Shown piece by piece: positions 1 through 7,285 of a DNA stretch of 7,667 nucleotides. Position 1 is the stretch's first letter. Each line of letters begins with the position of its first letter. The notes under the pieces are model-generated. The model was not told the DNA's origin and made no database searches. It saw only the letters and a program-made list of their open reading frames with translations. The translations under genes were made by a program, and so were the position numbers. Source of the DNA: Desulfobacterales bacterium (GTDB taxonomy: Bacteria > Desulfobacterota > Desulfobacteria > Desulfobacterales > RPRI01); the NCBI GenBank assembly GCA_030689795.1, contig JAUYEO010000036.1, forward strand, positions 1-7,667. The letters run 5' to 3'.

Positions 1-50
1 TTACGGTTATTTTTGAACGACGGCTTAACAGTAATAGAAATCAGGTTGTT
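1..50 (+). other. Short leader before PBP1A gene (window edge)
   Basis: Only 50 bases precede the PBP1A start, too few to call a promoter. The only Shine-Dalgarno-like match is AGG at 43-45, five bases before the ATG, which is weak. The PBP1A reading frame stays open to the window edge with no in-frame stop, but it contains no ATG, GTG or TTG codon upstream of 51, so any earlier start would lie outside the window. A different frame ends with TGA at 14-16 and could be the tail of an upstream gene, but this cannot be judged from so little sequence. Confidence 0.3.
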
Positions 51-2459
51 ATGTATAAAAAGAAAAAGGTTTCAAAGATTTTGAGAGAACGGAGCAAAAC
101 CAAAAGATCGGCATCAAGATGGTCCGCATGGGCAACCCTCATCTTTATGTTGGCAATGTTTCTTATAATATCAGGCAGTTATTTGCATATGACACAGGAA
201 ATGCCCAAAATATCCACCCTGGCAGATTACAACCCGCCTGTTGTCACAACCGTATACTCCGATGATAATAAAAAAATTGCCGAGTTTTACAAGGAATACA
301 GAATAGTAGTTCCCTTATCCAAAATCCCCCCGATGCTTAAAGATGCTTTTATATCTGCTGAAGATTCAAGGTTTTACAAGCATAAAGGGATAGACATTCA
401 AAGTATAATCAGGGCATTTCTCAAGAACGTTGAAGCACGGTCAATTGTCCAGGGCGGCAGCACCATTACCCAGCAGGTTACAAAATCGTTTTTACTGACT
501 CCTGAGAAAAGTTATAAAAGAAAAATAACGGAAGCGATCCTTGCGTATAAAATAGACAAGACTTTTTCAAAGGATGAAATATTATTTCTGTATTTAAACC
601 AGATTTACCTCGGCCACGGAGCATATGGCGTTGAAGCTGCCGCTCAGAAATATTTCGGGAAACCGGCGGGAGACCTGAATCTGGCGGAATGCGCCATTCT
701 TGCCGGACTGCCCCAGGCCCCAAGCAGGTATTCCCCGCATAAGGATAAGGAAAAATCAAGGCAGCGCCAGATATACGTTTTAAACAGGATGCTTGAAGAA
801 GGATACATCACAAAAGCCCAGTACGAGGAAGCCTTAAACACGAAAATAGAGATAAAGTCCAAACAAAATTTATTCCAGGAAGTTGCGCCCCATTTCTCCG
901 AACATATCAGGCGTTATGTCGAGAAAAAATACGGGACGGACCTGTTATATAACAGAGGGCTCAATATTTACACCACTGCAAATTATGATATGCAGATAGC
1001 CGCGCATGAGGCATTGAAAAAGGGGCTGTATGAACTTGACAGGCGGCAGGGTTACAGGGGGCCGATCAAGCATCTTGCGCCTGACGAAATCGAGCCTGTT
1101 TCGAATGAAATTGCAAAACAGACAGATGAGATTCCCCTGGAAGAAGGAGTCTCAATAAACGGCATAGTGACCTCCCTGGACAAAAAAAATAATAATGTTA
1201 TTGTCCGTATCGGAAACATCTTTGGTGTAATAAATTTTGAAGATATGAAATGGGCCAGAAAACCGGATCCCGATTCTGAATATTATAACCAGACAATCCG
1301 GCATCCGGGAGAAGCTTTTAAAGCCGGCGATCTGATCTTTGTCAAAACAAAACAAAAAATCAAAGTCAAAGGCGTAAAACACAAGGAATTCTGGACTCTC
1401 TCCCTTGACCAGAAACCGAAATCCGAATCGGCTTTATTATGCCTGGAAACGGGCACCGGCCATGTAAAAGCAATGGTAGGGGGATATGATTTTACAAAAA
1501 ACCAGTTCAACAGGGCTATCCAGGCAAAAAGGCAGCCCGGGTCCGCTTTCAAACCCGTAATATATGCCGCCGCCATCGATAAAGGATATACTCCATCAAG
1601 CGTTATCATTGATTCGCCTATTATTTTTGAAAATTCCGATACCAATCTTGTCTGGAAACCCAAAAACTACAAGGAGACTTTTTACGGACCGACCCTTCTT
1701 CGCGATGCGCTTGCACATTCACGTAATATAGTCACAGTTAAGATATTAAAAGATATAGGAGTCGATTATGCCATAGATTATGCAAGAAGGCTCGGCATCA
1801 CATCCGAGTTAAGCAGGGATCTTTCAATCGCCCTTGGTTCTTCCGGCGTTTCTCTGCTTGAGCTTGTGAGGGCTTACTCGGTTTTTGCAAATCAGGGTAA
1901 TCTCGTTCAGCCGGTATTTATAAGGAAAATTGTTGACCGGGATGGAAAAGTTCTTGAAGAAGCAATCCCTTCAGTTAAGCAGGTAATCGAAAAAAATACC
2001 GCTTTTATAATGACCAGTCTTCTTGAAAGCGTCGTTAAATACGGAACAGGGCAGCGCATTCTCGCACTGAACAGACCTGCTGTCGGGAAAACCGGCACAA
2101 CCAATGATTTGTATGATGCCTGGTTCATAGGCTATACACCTGAATATATCACAGGAGTATGGGTAGGTTCCGATGAATTGGCTTCCCTCGGAAGATCTGA
2201 AACCGGCGCTGTGGCGGCAAGTCCCATCTGGCTTTCTTTCATGCAGCGCGCCCTTGCGGATAAGCCGATAAGAGATTTTCCTGCGCCGGAGGAAGGAATT
2301 GAATTTGCAGAGATAGACGCAGAAACCGGTCTTCTTGCTATTCCCGAGTCAAAAAAGACGATTCTTGAATGCTATAAGGAAGGAACGGGACCGACGCGAT
2401 CAACACATAAACCTGGATCTATTACGGAAACGGCAGATTTCTTCAAGTCGGGCATGTAA
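51..2459 (+). CDS. mrcA: Penicillin-binding protein 1A (bifunctional transglycosylase/transpeptidase)
   Basis: Class A PBP that polymerises lipid II into glycan strands and cross-links the stem peptides, anchored in the inner membrane with its catalytic domains in the periplasm. The 802-residue protein has a very basic cytoplasmic tail (1-24), one membrane anchor (about 26-45), and a GT51 glycosyltransferase domain with EDSRFYKHKG at 104-113 (catalytic Glu104), GGSTITQQ at 135-142, RKITE at 157-161 and YLNQIYLG at 181-188. An OB-like insert typical of PBP1A follows (about 340-450). The transpeptidase domain carries all three motifs: SxxK at Ser498-Lys501, SxN at Ser557-Asn559 and KTGTT at 680-684. 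Length fits the PBP1A family. All catalytic residues are present, so it should be active on both counts. The start at 51 is chosen because the basic tail plus anchor is the normal N-terminus, although the ribosome site is weak. It converges on the minus-strand operon and seems functionally unrelated to it. Confidence 0.96.
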   Translation: MYKKKKVSKILRERSKTKRSASRWSAWATLIFMLAMFLIISGSYLHMTQEMPKISTLADYNPPVVTTVYSDDNKKIAEFYKEYRIVVPLSKIPPMLKDAFISAEDSRFYKHKGIDIQSIIRAFLKNVEARSIVQGGSTITQQVTKSFLLTPEKSYKRKITEAILAYKIDKTFSKDEILFLYLNQIYLGHGAYGVEAAAQKYFGKPAGDLNLAECAILAGLPQAPSRYSPHKDKEKSRQRQIYVLNRMLEEGYITKAQYEEALNTKIEIKSKQNLFQEVAPHFSEHIRRYVEKKYGTDLLYNRGLNIYTTANYDMQIAAHEALKKGLYELDRRQGYRGPIKHLAPDEIEPVSNEIAKQTDEIPLEEGVSINGIVTSLDKKNNNVIVRIGNIFGVINFEDMKWARKPDPDSEYYNQTIRHPGEAFKAGDLIFVKTKQKIKVKGVKHKEFWTLSLDQKPKSESALLCLETGTGHVKAMVGGYDFTKNQFNRAIQAKRQPGSAFKPVIYAAAIDKGYTPSSVIIDSPIIFENSDTNLVWKPKNYKETFYGPTLLRDALAHSRNIVTVKILKDIGVDYAIDYARRLGITSELSRDLSIALGSSGVSLLELVRAYSVFANQGNLVQPVFIRKIVDRDGKVLEEAIPSVKQVIEKNTAFIMTSLLESVVKYGTGQRILALNRPAVGKTGTTNDLYDAWFIGYTPEYITGVWVGSDELASLGRSETGAVAASPIWLSFMQRALADKPIRDFPAPEEGIEFAEIDAETGLLAIPESKKTILECYKEGTGPTRSTHKPGSITETADFFKSGM

Positions 2460-2485
2460 CTTTTTCTGCAAATTATCAGACTTTT

Positions 2486-2590
2486 GAAGCTCCCCGCAGC
2501 AAGCTCCGGGGAATCTTCGACCGTAGGGAATATCGTCTATTATTAATTCGCTCGCTAACCCCGCTGCAAGCATCGAGGATTGCGCTCGCT
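2486..2590. repeat. Two-unit degenerate palindromic intergenic repeat
   Basis: The gap between the convergent PBP1A and universal stress protein genes contains two related stem-loop units. Unit 1 has arms TCCCCG (2491-2496) and CGGGGA (2507-2512), with an outer GAAG/CTTC pair (2486-2489 and 2515-2518). One base change at 2506 would make its core a perfect palindrome around GCAGCAAGCTGC. Unit 2 (2559-2579) matches unit 1 at 17 of 21 positions but its stem is damaged by a mismatch. The octamer CGCTCGCT occurs on both sides of unit 2 (2549-2556 and 2583-2590). There is no T-run after the stem on either strand, so it is not a canonical intrinsic terminator, though it may block transcription from both sides. 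It resembles an interspersed repeat I recall from Desulfobacterales genomes; that recollection is unverified. Confidence 0.65.
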
Positions 2591-2598
2591 GTTTCGGT

Positions 2599-3129
2599 TC
2601 AATCAGGATTTCTGATCACCAGAACCGGCTTTTTCGACCGTCGAACCACACGTGTGGCTGTGCTGCCCATTAATGCGCCCTCTATCAGGCCCTGCCCGGT
2701 TTTCCCCATTACGATAATGTCGCAATTCCTGGTTTCCGCCACTTCAAGTATCAGCTCAACCGGATTTCCGATTTCTACTATAACTTCATCGAAACTGAAT
2801 TTAGATGCTTCGTCGGAGCTCTGAACTTTTTCGGCAAACTGTTCCAGCACTTCCTTAATGGCTAAATGCTCTTTTCTTTTACCGATCAGAGCCTGACGGG
2901 CATCTTCCAAATGGCGTTTCTTTATCTGTTCCCATCTGTCGGCATCTATATAGCCGACCACGCTCCTGTCCGCAAATCCGGGAGTTTCGTGCACCACATG
3001 GAGCATTGTTATACTTGCAGAATATTTTACAGCAAGACTTACCGCATAGGCAAATACATGGCGCGCATTGTCCGACAAGTCTGTTGCATACAGGATTTTT
3101 TTGATATTGATATCTTGTGCTTGAATCAT
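2599..3129 (-). CDS. Universal stress protein, UspA family, ATP-binding type
   Basis: A 176-residue single-domain cytoplasmic UspA-fold protein, slightly longer than the usual 140-160 because of a charged helical middle section (about 65-110). The N-terminal strand KKILYATDLSD (10-20) supplies the conserved Asp17 of the nucleotide pocket. The C-terminal motif G-2X-G-9X-G-S/T is intact: Gly142, Gly145, Gly155, Ser156, followed by KKPVLVI (166-172). This predicts ATP binding, as in the MJ0577/TeaD branch rather than the non-binding UspA branch. It is the last gene of the transporter operon, 24 bases after the dehydrogenase stop codon, with a strong ribosome site. A USP beside a TRAP transporter has a precedent in TeaD, which regulates TeaABC in Halomonas. 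A regulatory role on the transporter here is inference; a general stress role in the same operon is the alternative. Confidence 0.93.
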   Translation of the reverse strand: MIQAQDINIKKILYATDLSDNARHVFAYAVSLAVKYSASITMLHVVHETPGFADRSVVGYIDADRWEQIKKRHLEDARQALIGKRKEHLAIKEVLEQFAEKVQSSDEASKFSFDEVIVEIGNPVELILEVAETRNCDIIVMGKTGQGLIEGALMGSTATRVVRRSKKPVLVIRNPD

Positions 3130-3137
3130 CCTTTTAA

Positions 3138-3143
3138 CTCCTC
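3138..3143 (-). promoter_or_regulatory. Ribosome-binding site of the universal stress protein gene
   Basis: Read on the minus strand this is GAGGAG, eight bases before the ATG at 3129. It lies inside the 24-base gap after the dehydrogenase stop codon and fixes the start codon. No promoter-like sequence fits in the gap, which supports co-transcription with the upstream genes. Confidence 0.8.
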
Positions 3144-3153
3144 TTTTTTGTGG

Positions 3154-4230
3154 TTACTTAACAGCTTGAAGAATTTTGACAATATCATCCCCAACCTCGT
3201 ATGATCCGGCATCCCCGCCCAAATCCCCGGTTCGGATCTTTTTTTCCGCTAACTGCTGTTTAACAGCCTGATACAGAATGTCTGCCGTTTGAAATTCTCC
3301 CAAAAAGTCGAGCATCATTTTAGCGGTCAGAATTGCTGCAATGGGATTGGCAAGACCCTTTCCTGCTATATCCGGAGCAGAGCCGTGAACCGGATCAAAA
3401 AGCCCTGGAACAGTTTTATCGGACGGATTGAAACTACCGCCCGGCGCCAATCCCATGCCGCCGGTAATCCCTGCCGTAAGGTCAGATAAAATATCGGCAA
3501 ACAGGTTTGATGCCACAATGACATCATAATTTCCGGGATTTCTGACCGCATCCATGCATGCCGCATCAATAAGTTTCGACTCGCGCCGGATATCCGTATA
3601 TTGAGACGAGACTTCCCTGAAAAGCTGATCCCACAAGACCATGCCATATCGCTGCGCATTTGATTTGGTCAATGATGTGACTTTTTTCCGTCCGTGATTC
3701 CGGGCATATTCAAAAGCATATTCTATAATCCGTTTAATTCCTTTTCGGGTAAAGACACTGCTTTGAACTGCCAGTGTCTGATCCGCATGCCCTACGATAC
3801 CTCCGACATTTGAATACTCTCCCTCTGTATTCTCCCGGATCACAACAATGTCGATGTCGCCAGGACTCATGCCGGCCAGAACCGATGACACTCCTTCATG
3901 AAGATAAACGGGCCGGAGCCCCGCATAAAGATCAAAGCCCATTTTGATGGGAAGAAGAAGTCCATGCAGGGTGACATCATCCGGAACCCGCGGGTCACCC
4001 ACCGCGCCCAGATAAACTGCCTGAAAATCTTTGAGAATCGTCAGACCATCCTCCGGCATCATAACGCCATTTTTGAGAAAATAATCACTTCCCCAGGGAA
4101 ACATCGTGAATTCAAACAATAATCCCCCGTGCACATCGGAAAGGGCGTTAAGACATTTAATGCCCTCTGTTATCACCTCTCCGCCGATTCCGTCCCCCGG
4201 GATTACCGCAATTGGGTAAATGGTTTTCAT
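3154..4230 (-). CDS. Isocitrate/isopropylmalate-family dehydrogenase (tartrate/D-malate dehydrogenase-like)
   Basis: A cytoplasmic 358-residue NAD-dependent beta-decarboxylating dehydrogenase, which oxidises a 2-hydroxy acid and removes CO2 with a divalent metal. Family marks: PGDGIGGEV (11-19), LRP with Arg106, RENTEGEYS with Arg132 and Tyr139, TKSNAQR with Lys189, metal ligands Asp222, Asp246 and Asp250, and HGSAPDIAGKGLANP (282-296). Asp287 in that loop is the NAD-type residue; NADP enzymes carry Lys-Tyr there. Segments FPWGSDYF (44-51) and GAVGDPRVPD (75-84) resemble tartrate/D-malate dehydrogenases (TtuC, DmlA) more than LeuB. The position matching the first substrate-binding Arg of LeuB appears to be Lys96. 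The frame continues upstream into the permease gene to 4437, but those 69 residues look non-homologous and overlap the permease, so the ATG at 4230 is chosen. It starts 14 bases after the permease stop codon. The substrate is unknown; LeuB activity is less likely because no leuC or leuD is nearby in the window. Confidence 0.88.
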   Translation of the reverse strand: MKTIYPIAVIPGDGIGGEVITEGIKCLNALSDVHGGLLFEFTMFPWGSDYFLKNGVMMPEDGLTILKDFQAVYLGAVGDPRVPDDVTLHGLLLPIKMGFDLYAGLRPVYLHEGVSSVLAGMSPGDIDIVVIRENTEGEYSNVGGIVGHADQTLAVQSSVFTRKGIKRIIEYAFEYARNHGRKKVTSLTKSNAQRYGMVLWDQLFREVSSQYTDIRRESKLIDAACMDAVRNPGNYDVIVASNLFADILSDLTAGITGGMGLAPGGSFNPSDKTVPGLFDPVHGSAPDIAGKGLANPIAAILTAKMMLDFLGEFQTADILYQAVKQQLAEKKIRTGDLGGDAGSYEVGDDIVKILQAVK

Positions 4231-4238
4231 ATCCGAAT

Positions 4239-4246
4239 CTTTCTCT
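4239..4246 (-). promoter_or_regulatory. Ribosome-binding site of the dehydrogenase gene, overlapping the permease stop
   Basis: On the minus strand this purine run reads AGAGAAAG, eight bases before the ATG at 4230, and its first two bases belong to the TAG stop codon of the permease gene (4245-4247). It is only a moderate match to the Shine-Dalgarno consensus, so translation of the dehydrogenase is probably coupled to termination on the permease. It also supports the short start over the long upstream extension. Confidence 0.55.
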
Positions 4247-6191
4247 ATGCCGAAACTGTTTTTTTCTTCCTGACCATCTGGATAGATATTATGATACCCA
4301 AAAGCCCCAGACCTATAGCATCCGTAATCCAGCCCGGCTTTATCAATAAAAGCGCTGCTACTAATAATACGCCTCTTTCCGCCATCTTTGCATGCCATAA
4401 AAAATACCCCTGAACAGCGCCGGCCAGCGCCGCGCATCCAATAATGCCGGTTACGATAGCGAGGGCTATTTCACCGGGAGATCCTATCAATACCATGGCC
4501 GGACCGAACACAAACATGTAGGGGATCAAAAAGCCGGCTATTGCAAACCGCATACCCTGCCAGCCCACGTCCCATGCCTTGGCATTTGCAATGGCGGCCG
4601 CTGCAAAAGACGCCAGCGCGACCGGCGGGGTGAGGGCAGATAAACAGGCAAAGTAAAAAATGAAAAGGTGTGCTGCAATAGGCACAACCTTAAGCTGGAT
4701 CAGCGCGGGTGCAAGGACCGACGCACAAATGGCATAGGCGGCGGTAGTGGGCATGCCCATTCCCAGAATCATCGCAATCAGCATGGTAAAGATCAATGCA
4801 ATCAGAAGATTTCCGCCGGAATAACTGATAATGATCATGGCAAGCTTCATGCCTAAGCCCGTCTGTGTCAAAACACCGACAATGATACCGGCTGCAGCGC
4901 AGGTAGCGGCGATTTCAATAGAACCTCTTGCGCCCTGGGCAAGGGTTTTAAAAATTTTAACAAACCCCATGCGGGTTGATTTTTTTACCCAGCTTACGAT
5001 GATCAGTGAAATGATGGCATACATGGCCGACCGGTAAGGTGAATACATCAGAATCATAAGAGAAAAAAGCAGCACCACGATTGGAACCAGCAGATAGCCC
5101 TGTTCTTTCATAAGTGTAGAGAGAACCGGCAAATCTTTTTTCTCCACACCTTTTAAATTCTTTGAAGCCGAATAAAAATCGATCATAAAATAAGCCGCGG
5201 TATAGTAAAGAAGCGCCGGAATAATGGCGGCTAAAGCCACGACAGAATAAGGCACTGCCAGAAGTTCAGCCATTAAAAATGCGCCTGCCCCCATGACCGG
5301 CGGCATAATCTGACCTCCCGTGGAATTCATGGCCTCAATCGCGCCGGCTACGGTCGGTCGGAATCCGGTGGCTTTCATCAATGGAATATTAAATACCCCG
5401 TCCACCACGACGTTGGCTACAGATGATCCTGACGCTGTTCCGATCAGGGCGCTTGATACAATTGAGACCTTGGCCGGCCCTCCACGGTATCCGCCTGCAA
5501 TAGAGCGGGCAAAATCAACAAAAAATTTCCCGGCCCCGGATGCCTCCACGAAAGCCCCGAACAGAACAAAGAGAAATATGTAATGCGCAGAGGCAAGAAT
5601 AGGCAGACTTAAAATCCCTTCCAGACTGAATAAAAAAGTAATCAGACGATAAAGCGAATATCCCCTGTGATAAAACAGCCCGGGCATGTAATTTCCAAAA
5701 AGACCATACAGAATGAACAATCCTGATAATATGGCAAGAGGCAGACCCGTGGTCCGCCGGGTCATTTCAAAGATGGCGATCACAAACAGCGCGGAAAATA
5801 TAAAATCCCAGTCTGTGGGCACAACACCCACCCGGTTGATCCAGTCATCAAAATCCGAGAAGATATAGACGGCAGGCGCTATTATCATGAGCATAAAGAC
5901 GTAATCGAGCCACTCAATCCGCTCCAGAGACGCTTTTTTCCATCCCGGGAGCCATGCAAAAATCAGTACTCCTGCAAAAACAACATGCATGGTCCTGAAA
6001 TACCATGGATCTATGGCGCGAATGGTTAATACATAGATATGAAACAGGCTCATGGCGAGACTTACGATAAAAAGGGCATTCTTCAGGGCGCCCTTCAGCT
6101 CCCGGCCTCCTGAGATTTCGATATCTTTTATCTTCATCTCCGCAAGCTTTTTTTCGACTTCCTTTATATCGACGACTTGCACATCTTCCAT
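4245..6191 (-). CDS. TRAP transporter fused permease (DctQ-DctM type, TAXI-TRAP)
   Basis: A polytopic inner-membrane protein of 648 residues that imports a substrate, usually an organic acid, handed over by the periplasmic receptor encoded just upstream, driven by a Na+ gradient. Fused small and large subunits in one chain are typical of TAXI-TRAP systems. A charged cytoplasmic tail (1-35) precedes the DctQ-like part, with helices near 38-56, 66-82, 96-112, 129-142 and 149-168. The DctM-like part carries GTASGSSVANVV (251-262), MPPVMGAGAF (296-305), GMGMPTTAAY (477-486) and TPPVALASFAAAA (521-533), the conserved re-entrant and ion/substrate-site segments. The C-terminus has an extra hydrophobic stretch with LLLIKPGWITDAIGL (614-628). 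An ATG at 6245 in the same frame lies inside a terminator hairpin and lacks a ribosome site, so the ATG at 6191 behind GGAG is preferred. The substrate cannot be read from the sequence. Confidence 0.95.
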   Translation of the reverse strand: MEDVQVVDIKEVEKKLAEMKIKDIEISGGRELKGALKNALFIVSLAMSLFHIYVLTIRAIDPWYFRTMHVVFAGVLIFAWLPGWKKASLERIEWLDYVFMLMIIAPAVYIFSDFDDWINRVGVVPTDWDFIFSALFVIAIFEMTRRTTGLPLAILSGLFILYGLFGNYMPGLFYHRGYSLYRLITFLFSLEGILSLPILASAHYIFLFVLFGAFVEASGAGKFFVDFARSIAGGYRGGPAKVSIVSSALIGTASGSSVANVVVDGVFNIPLMKATGFRPTVAGAIEAMNSTGGQIMPPVMGAGAFLMAELLAVPYSVVALAAIIPALLYYTAAYFMIDFYSASKNLKGVEKKDLPVLSTLMKEQGYLLVPIVVLLFSLMILMYSPYRSAMYAIISLIIVSWVKKSTRMGFVKIFKTLAQGARGSIEIAATCAAAGIIVGVLTQTGLGMKLAMIIISYSGGNLLIALIFTMLIAMILGMGMPTTAAYAICASVLAPALIQLKVVPIAAHLFIFYFACLSALTPPVALASFAAAAIANAKAWDVGWQGMRFAIAGFLIPYMFVFGPAMVLIGSPGEIALAIVTGIIGCAALAGAVQGYFLWHAKMAERGVLLVAALLLIKPGWITDAIGLGLLGIIISIQMVRKKKTVSA

Positions 6192-6192
6192 T

Positions 6193-6219
6193 TTGATTTC
6201 TCCAGCTTGATTTCTCCAG
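6193..6219 (-). promoter_or_regulatory. Tandemly duplicated Shine-Dalgarno segment of the permease gene
   Basis: A 13-base unit, CTGGAGAAATCAA on the minus strand, occurs twice with a 14-base period (6193-6205 and 6207-6219). Each copy carries GGAG (6200-6203 and 6214-6217 on the plus-strand numbering). The proximal GGAG lies eight bases from the ATG at 6191, the ideal spacing; the distal one is 22 bases away and could act as a standby site. The doubled segment lies directly after the terminator T-run, at the 5' end of the read-through portion of the message. Confidence 0.75.
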
Positions 6220-6222
6220 ATT

Positions 6223-6263
6223 AAAAAAAACGGCGCGGATTTCAATCTCTGAAAAGCCGCGCC
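6223..6263 (-). terminator. Intrinsic terminator/attenuator between receptor and permease genes
   Basis: On the minus-strand transcript a GC stem GGCGCGG/CCGCGCC (7 bp; 6257-6263 with 6232-6238) is topped by a second stem TTTCA/TGAAA (6250-6254 with 6240-6244) around a 5-base loop. A single G and then eight T (6223-6230) follow. This is a textbook rho-independent terminator, starting 15 bases after the receptor stop codon. As the genes downstream lack a clear promoter of their own, it most likely acts as a partial terminator that gives more receptor than permease, as is common for binding-protein operons. It could also stabilise the 3' end of the receptor message. Confidence 0.85.
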
Positions 6264-6278
6264 AATGATTCTTTTGCG

Positions 6279-7259
6279 TTATTTCATTATCAGCTTGTCA
6301 GGAATCTTTATTCCGATTTCCCTGTAATACTTTACTGCTCCGGGATGCAGGGGAATGGGGCTGTTGAGGATTTTGTCAGCTTTTATCTCCTTTGCAGAGC
6401 CATGAGCAGCTATCAGGATATCCAGATTTTCAAAAGTCTTTTTAACCACTTCATACACTAAGTCATCCGGCATATCTTTGTGGACTGTCATGAAATTCCA
6501 TGTGGTAATGGTTGGAACATCAGAATCCTTATTGCTTTTGTAGAATCCTTTTGGAATGGTATCCGCTGCAAACAGCGGATGTTTTGCTATGAACTTTTCT
6601 GCAACGGCCTTATCGATGGGAATCAGCCTGATGTCATGGGTTGTTTCAGCTTCGGTAATTGTCACCCAGGGAAGTCCCACTGCCTGGCTGTTTGCATCCA
6701 GCATTCCGTCCTTTAACTGGGAGTTCAAATCGGCAGAGCCCGCATTGACAATGCGGCCCGCTTTAACGCCTGCTACTTCCAGGATTTGTGGCCAGTATGT
6801 CGCAGGGGTCCCGCCGGTAGGTCCGACGCCCACGCTTTTTCCTTCAAGATCCTTCAGGCTTTTTATCCCTTTTTTGGATTCAGCATACATTTGAAACCAT
6901 GTGGCATACATTGGAAAAATAACCCTGACATTCTGGTGTTTTTTGCCTTTTGCCCATCCCTCGCCGGTCCATCCTTCCCAAACCGGAGCCGCAGTTACCA
7001 TGCCAAAATCGAGGTTCTTTGCATCCACTAACTGGGTGTTATGAACCGGGCCGCCTGTGACTTCCACATTGGCCTGTATTCCGACTTTTTCATGAAGCAG
7101 TTTGGCAAAGCCGCCTCCCCAGATGAAATAGGTGCCGCCAACCGGCGCCGCGCCGATAGTAACACCTTTTGGCCAGCCTGCCTTATCCGCCGCCATACCG
7201 GTGTTAACTGCAAAAACAATCATACCCAATATCGCAACAACAACAGCAATTTTCCGCAT
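6279..7259 (-). CDS. TAXI-family TRAP transporter solute-binding protein
   Basis: The periplasmic receptor of the TRAP system, 326 residues. Residues 1-24 form a Sec signal peptide (basic MRK, hydrophobic core IAVVVAILGMIVFAV, likely cleavage near GMA-ADK at 23/24). TAXI-family marks follow: IGAAPVGGTYFIWGGGFAKLL (35-55), TGGPVHNTQLVDAKNLDFGMV (68-88), LEGKSVGVGPTGGTP (138-152) and the C-terminal HPGAVKYYREIGI (305-317). The length is normal for the family. The frame has an ATG twelve codons earlier, at 7295, but the ATG at 7259 is preferred because it follows a near-perfect AAGGAGG at eight bases and yields a clean signal peptide. It is the first gene of the operon, followed by a terminator-like hairpin and the fused permease. 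TAXI receptors mostly have unknown ligands; known ones bind glutamate/glutamine-like or dicarboxylate compounds, so no ligand is claimed. Confidence 0.95.
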   Translation of the reverse strand: MRKIAVVVAILGMIVFAVNTGMAADKAGWPKGVTIGAAPVGGTYFIWGGGFAKLLHEKVGIQANVEVTGGPVHNTQLVDAKNLDFGMVTAAPVWEGWTGEGWAKGKKHQNVRVIFPMYATWFQMYAESKKGIKSLKDLEGKSVGVGPTGGTPATYWPQILEVAGVKAGRIVNAGSADLNSQLKDGMLDANSQAVGLPWVTITEAETTHDIRLIPIDKAVAEKFIAKHPLFAADTIPKGFYKSNKDSDVPTITTWNFMTVHKDMPDDLVYEVVKKTFENLDILIAAHGSAKEIKADKILNSPIPLHPGAVKYYREIGIKIPDKLIMK

Positions 7260-7267
7260 GATACCTT

Positions 7268-7274
7268 CCTCCTT
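7268..7274 (-). promoter_or_regulatory. Strong ribosome-binding site of the TAXI receptor gene
   Basis: The minus strand reads AAGGAGG, complementary to the 16S anti-Shine-Dalgarno core, eight bases from the ATG at 7259. It is the best ribosome site in the window, in line with high expression of a periplasmic receptor, and it decides between the two possible ATG starts. Confidence 0.9.
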
Positions 7275-7285
7275 GTTTTTTATTA

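Noticed and set aside
2486..2518. Intrinsic terminator for PBP1A or for the USP gene
   Set aside because: A stem is present but neither strand has a T-run after it; it fits better as part of a repeat.
4231..4437. A 69-codon upstream extension of the dehydrogenase reading frame overlapping the permease gene
   Set aside because: The extension runs antiparallel to nothing but overlaps the permease 3' end on the same strand in another frame, shows no family similarity, and the conserved dehydrogenase N-terminus begins exactly at the ATG at 4230.
5320..5583. Plus-strand open frames inside the permease gene and similar opposite-strand frames in the other genes
   Set aside because: They are antisense shadows of strongly supported membrane or enzyme genes, with no ribosome sites or family features of their own.
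6192..6245. An 18-residue longer permease N-terminus starting at 6245
   Set aside because: Its ATG lies inside the terminator hairpin and its codons cross the T-run; the ATG at 6191 has an ideally spaced GGAG.
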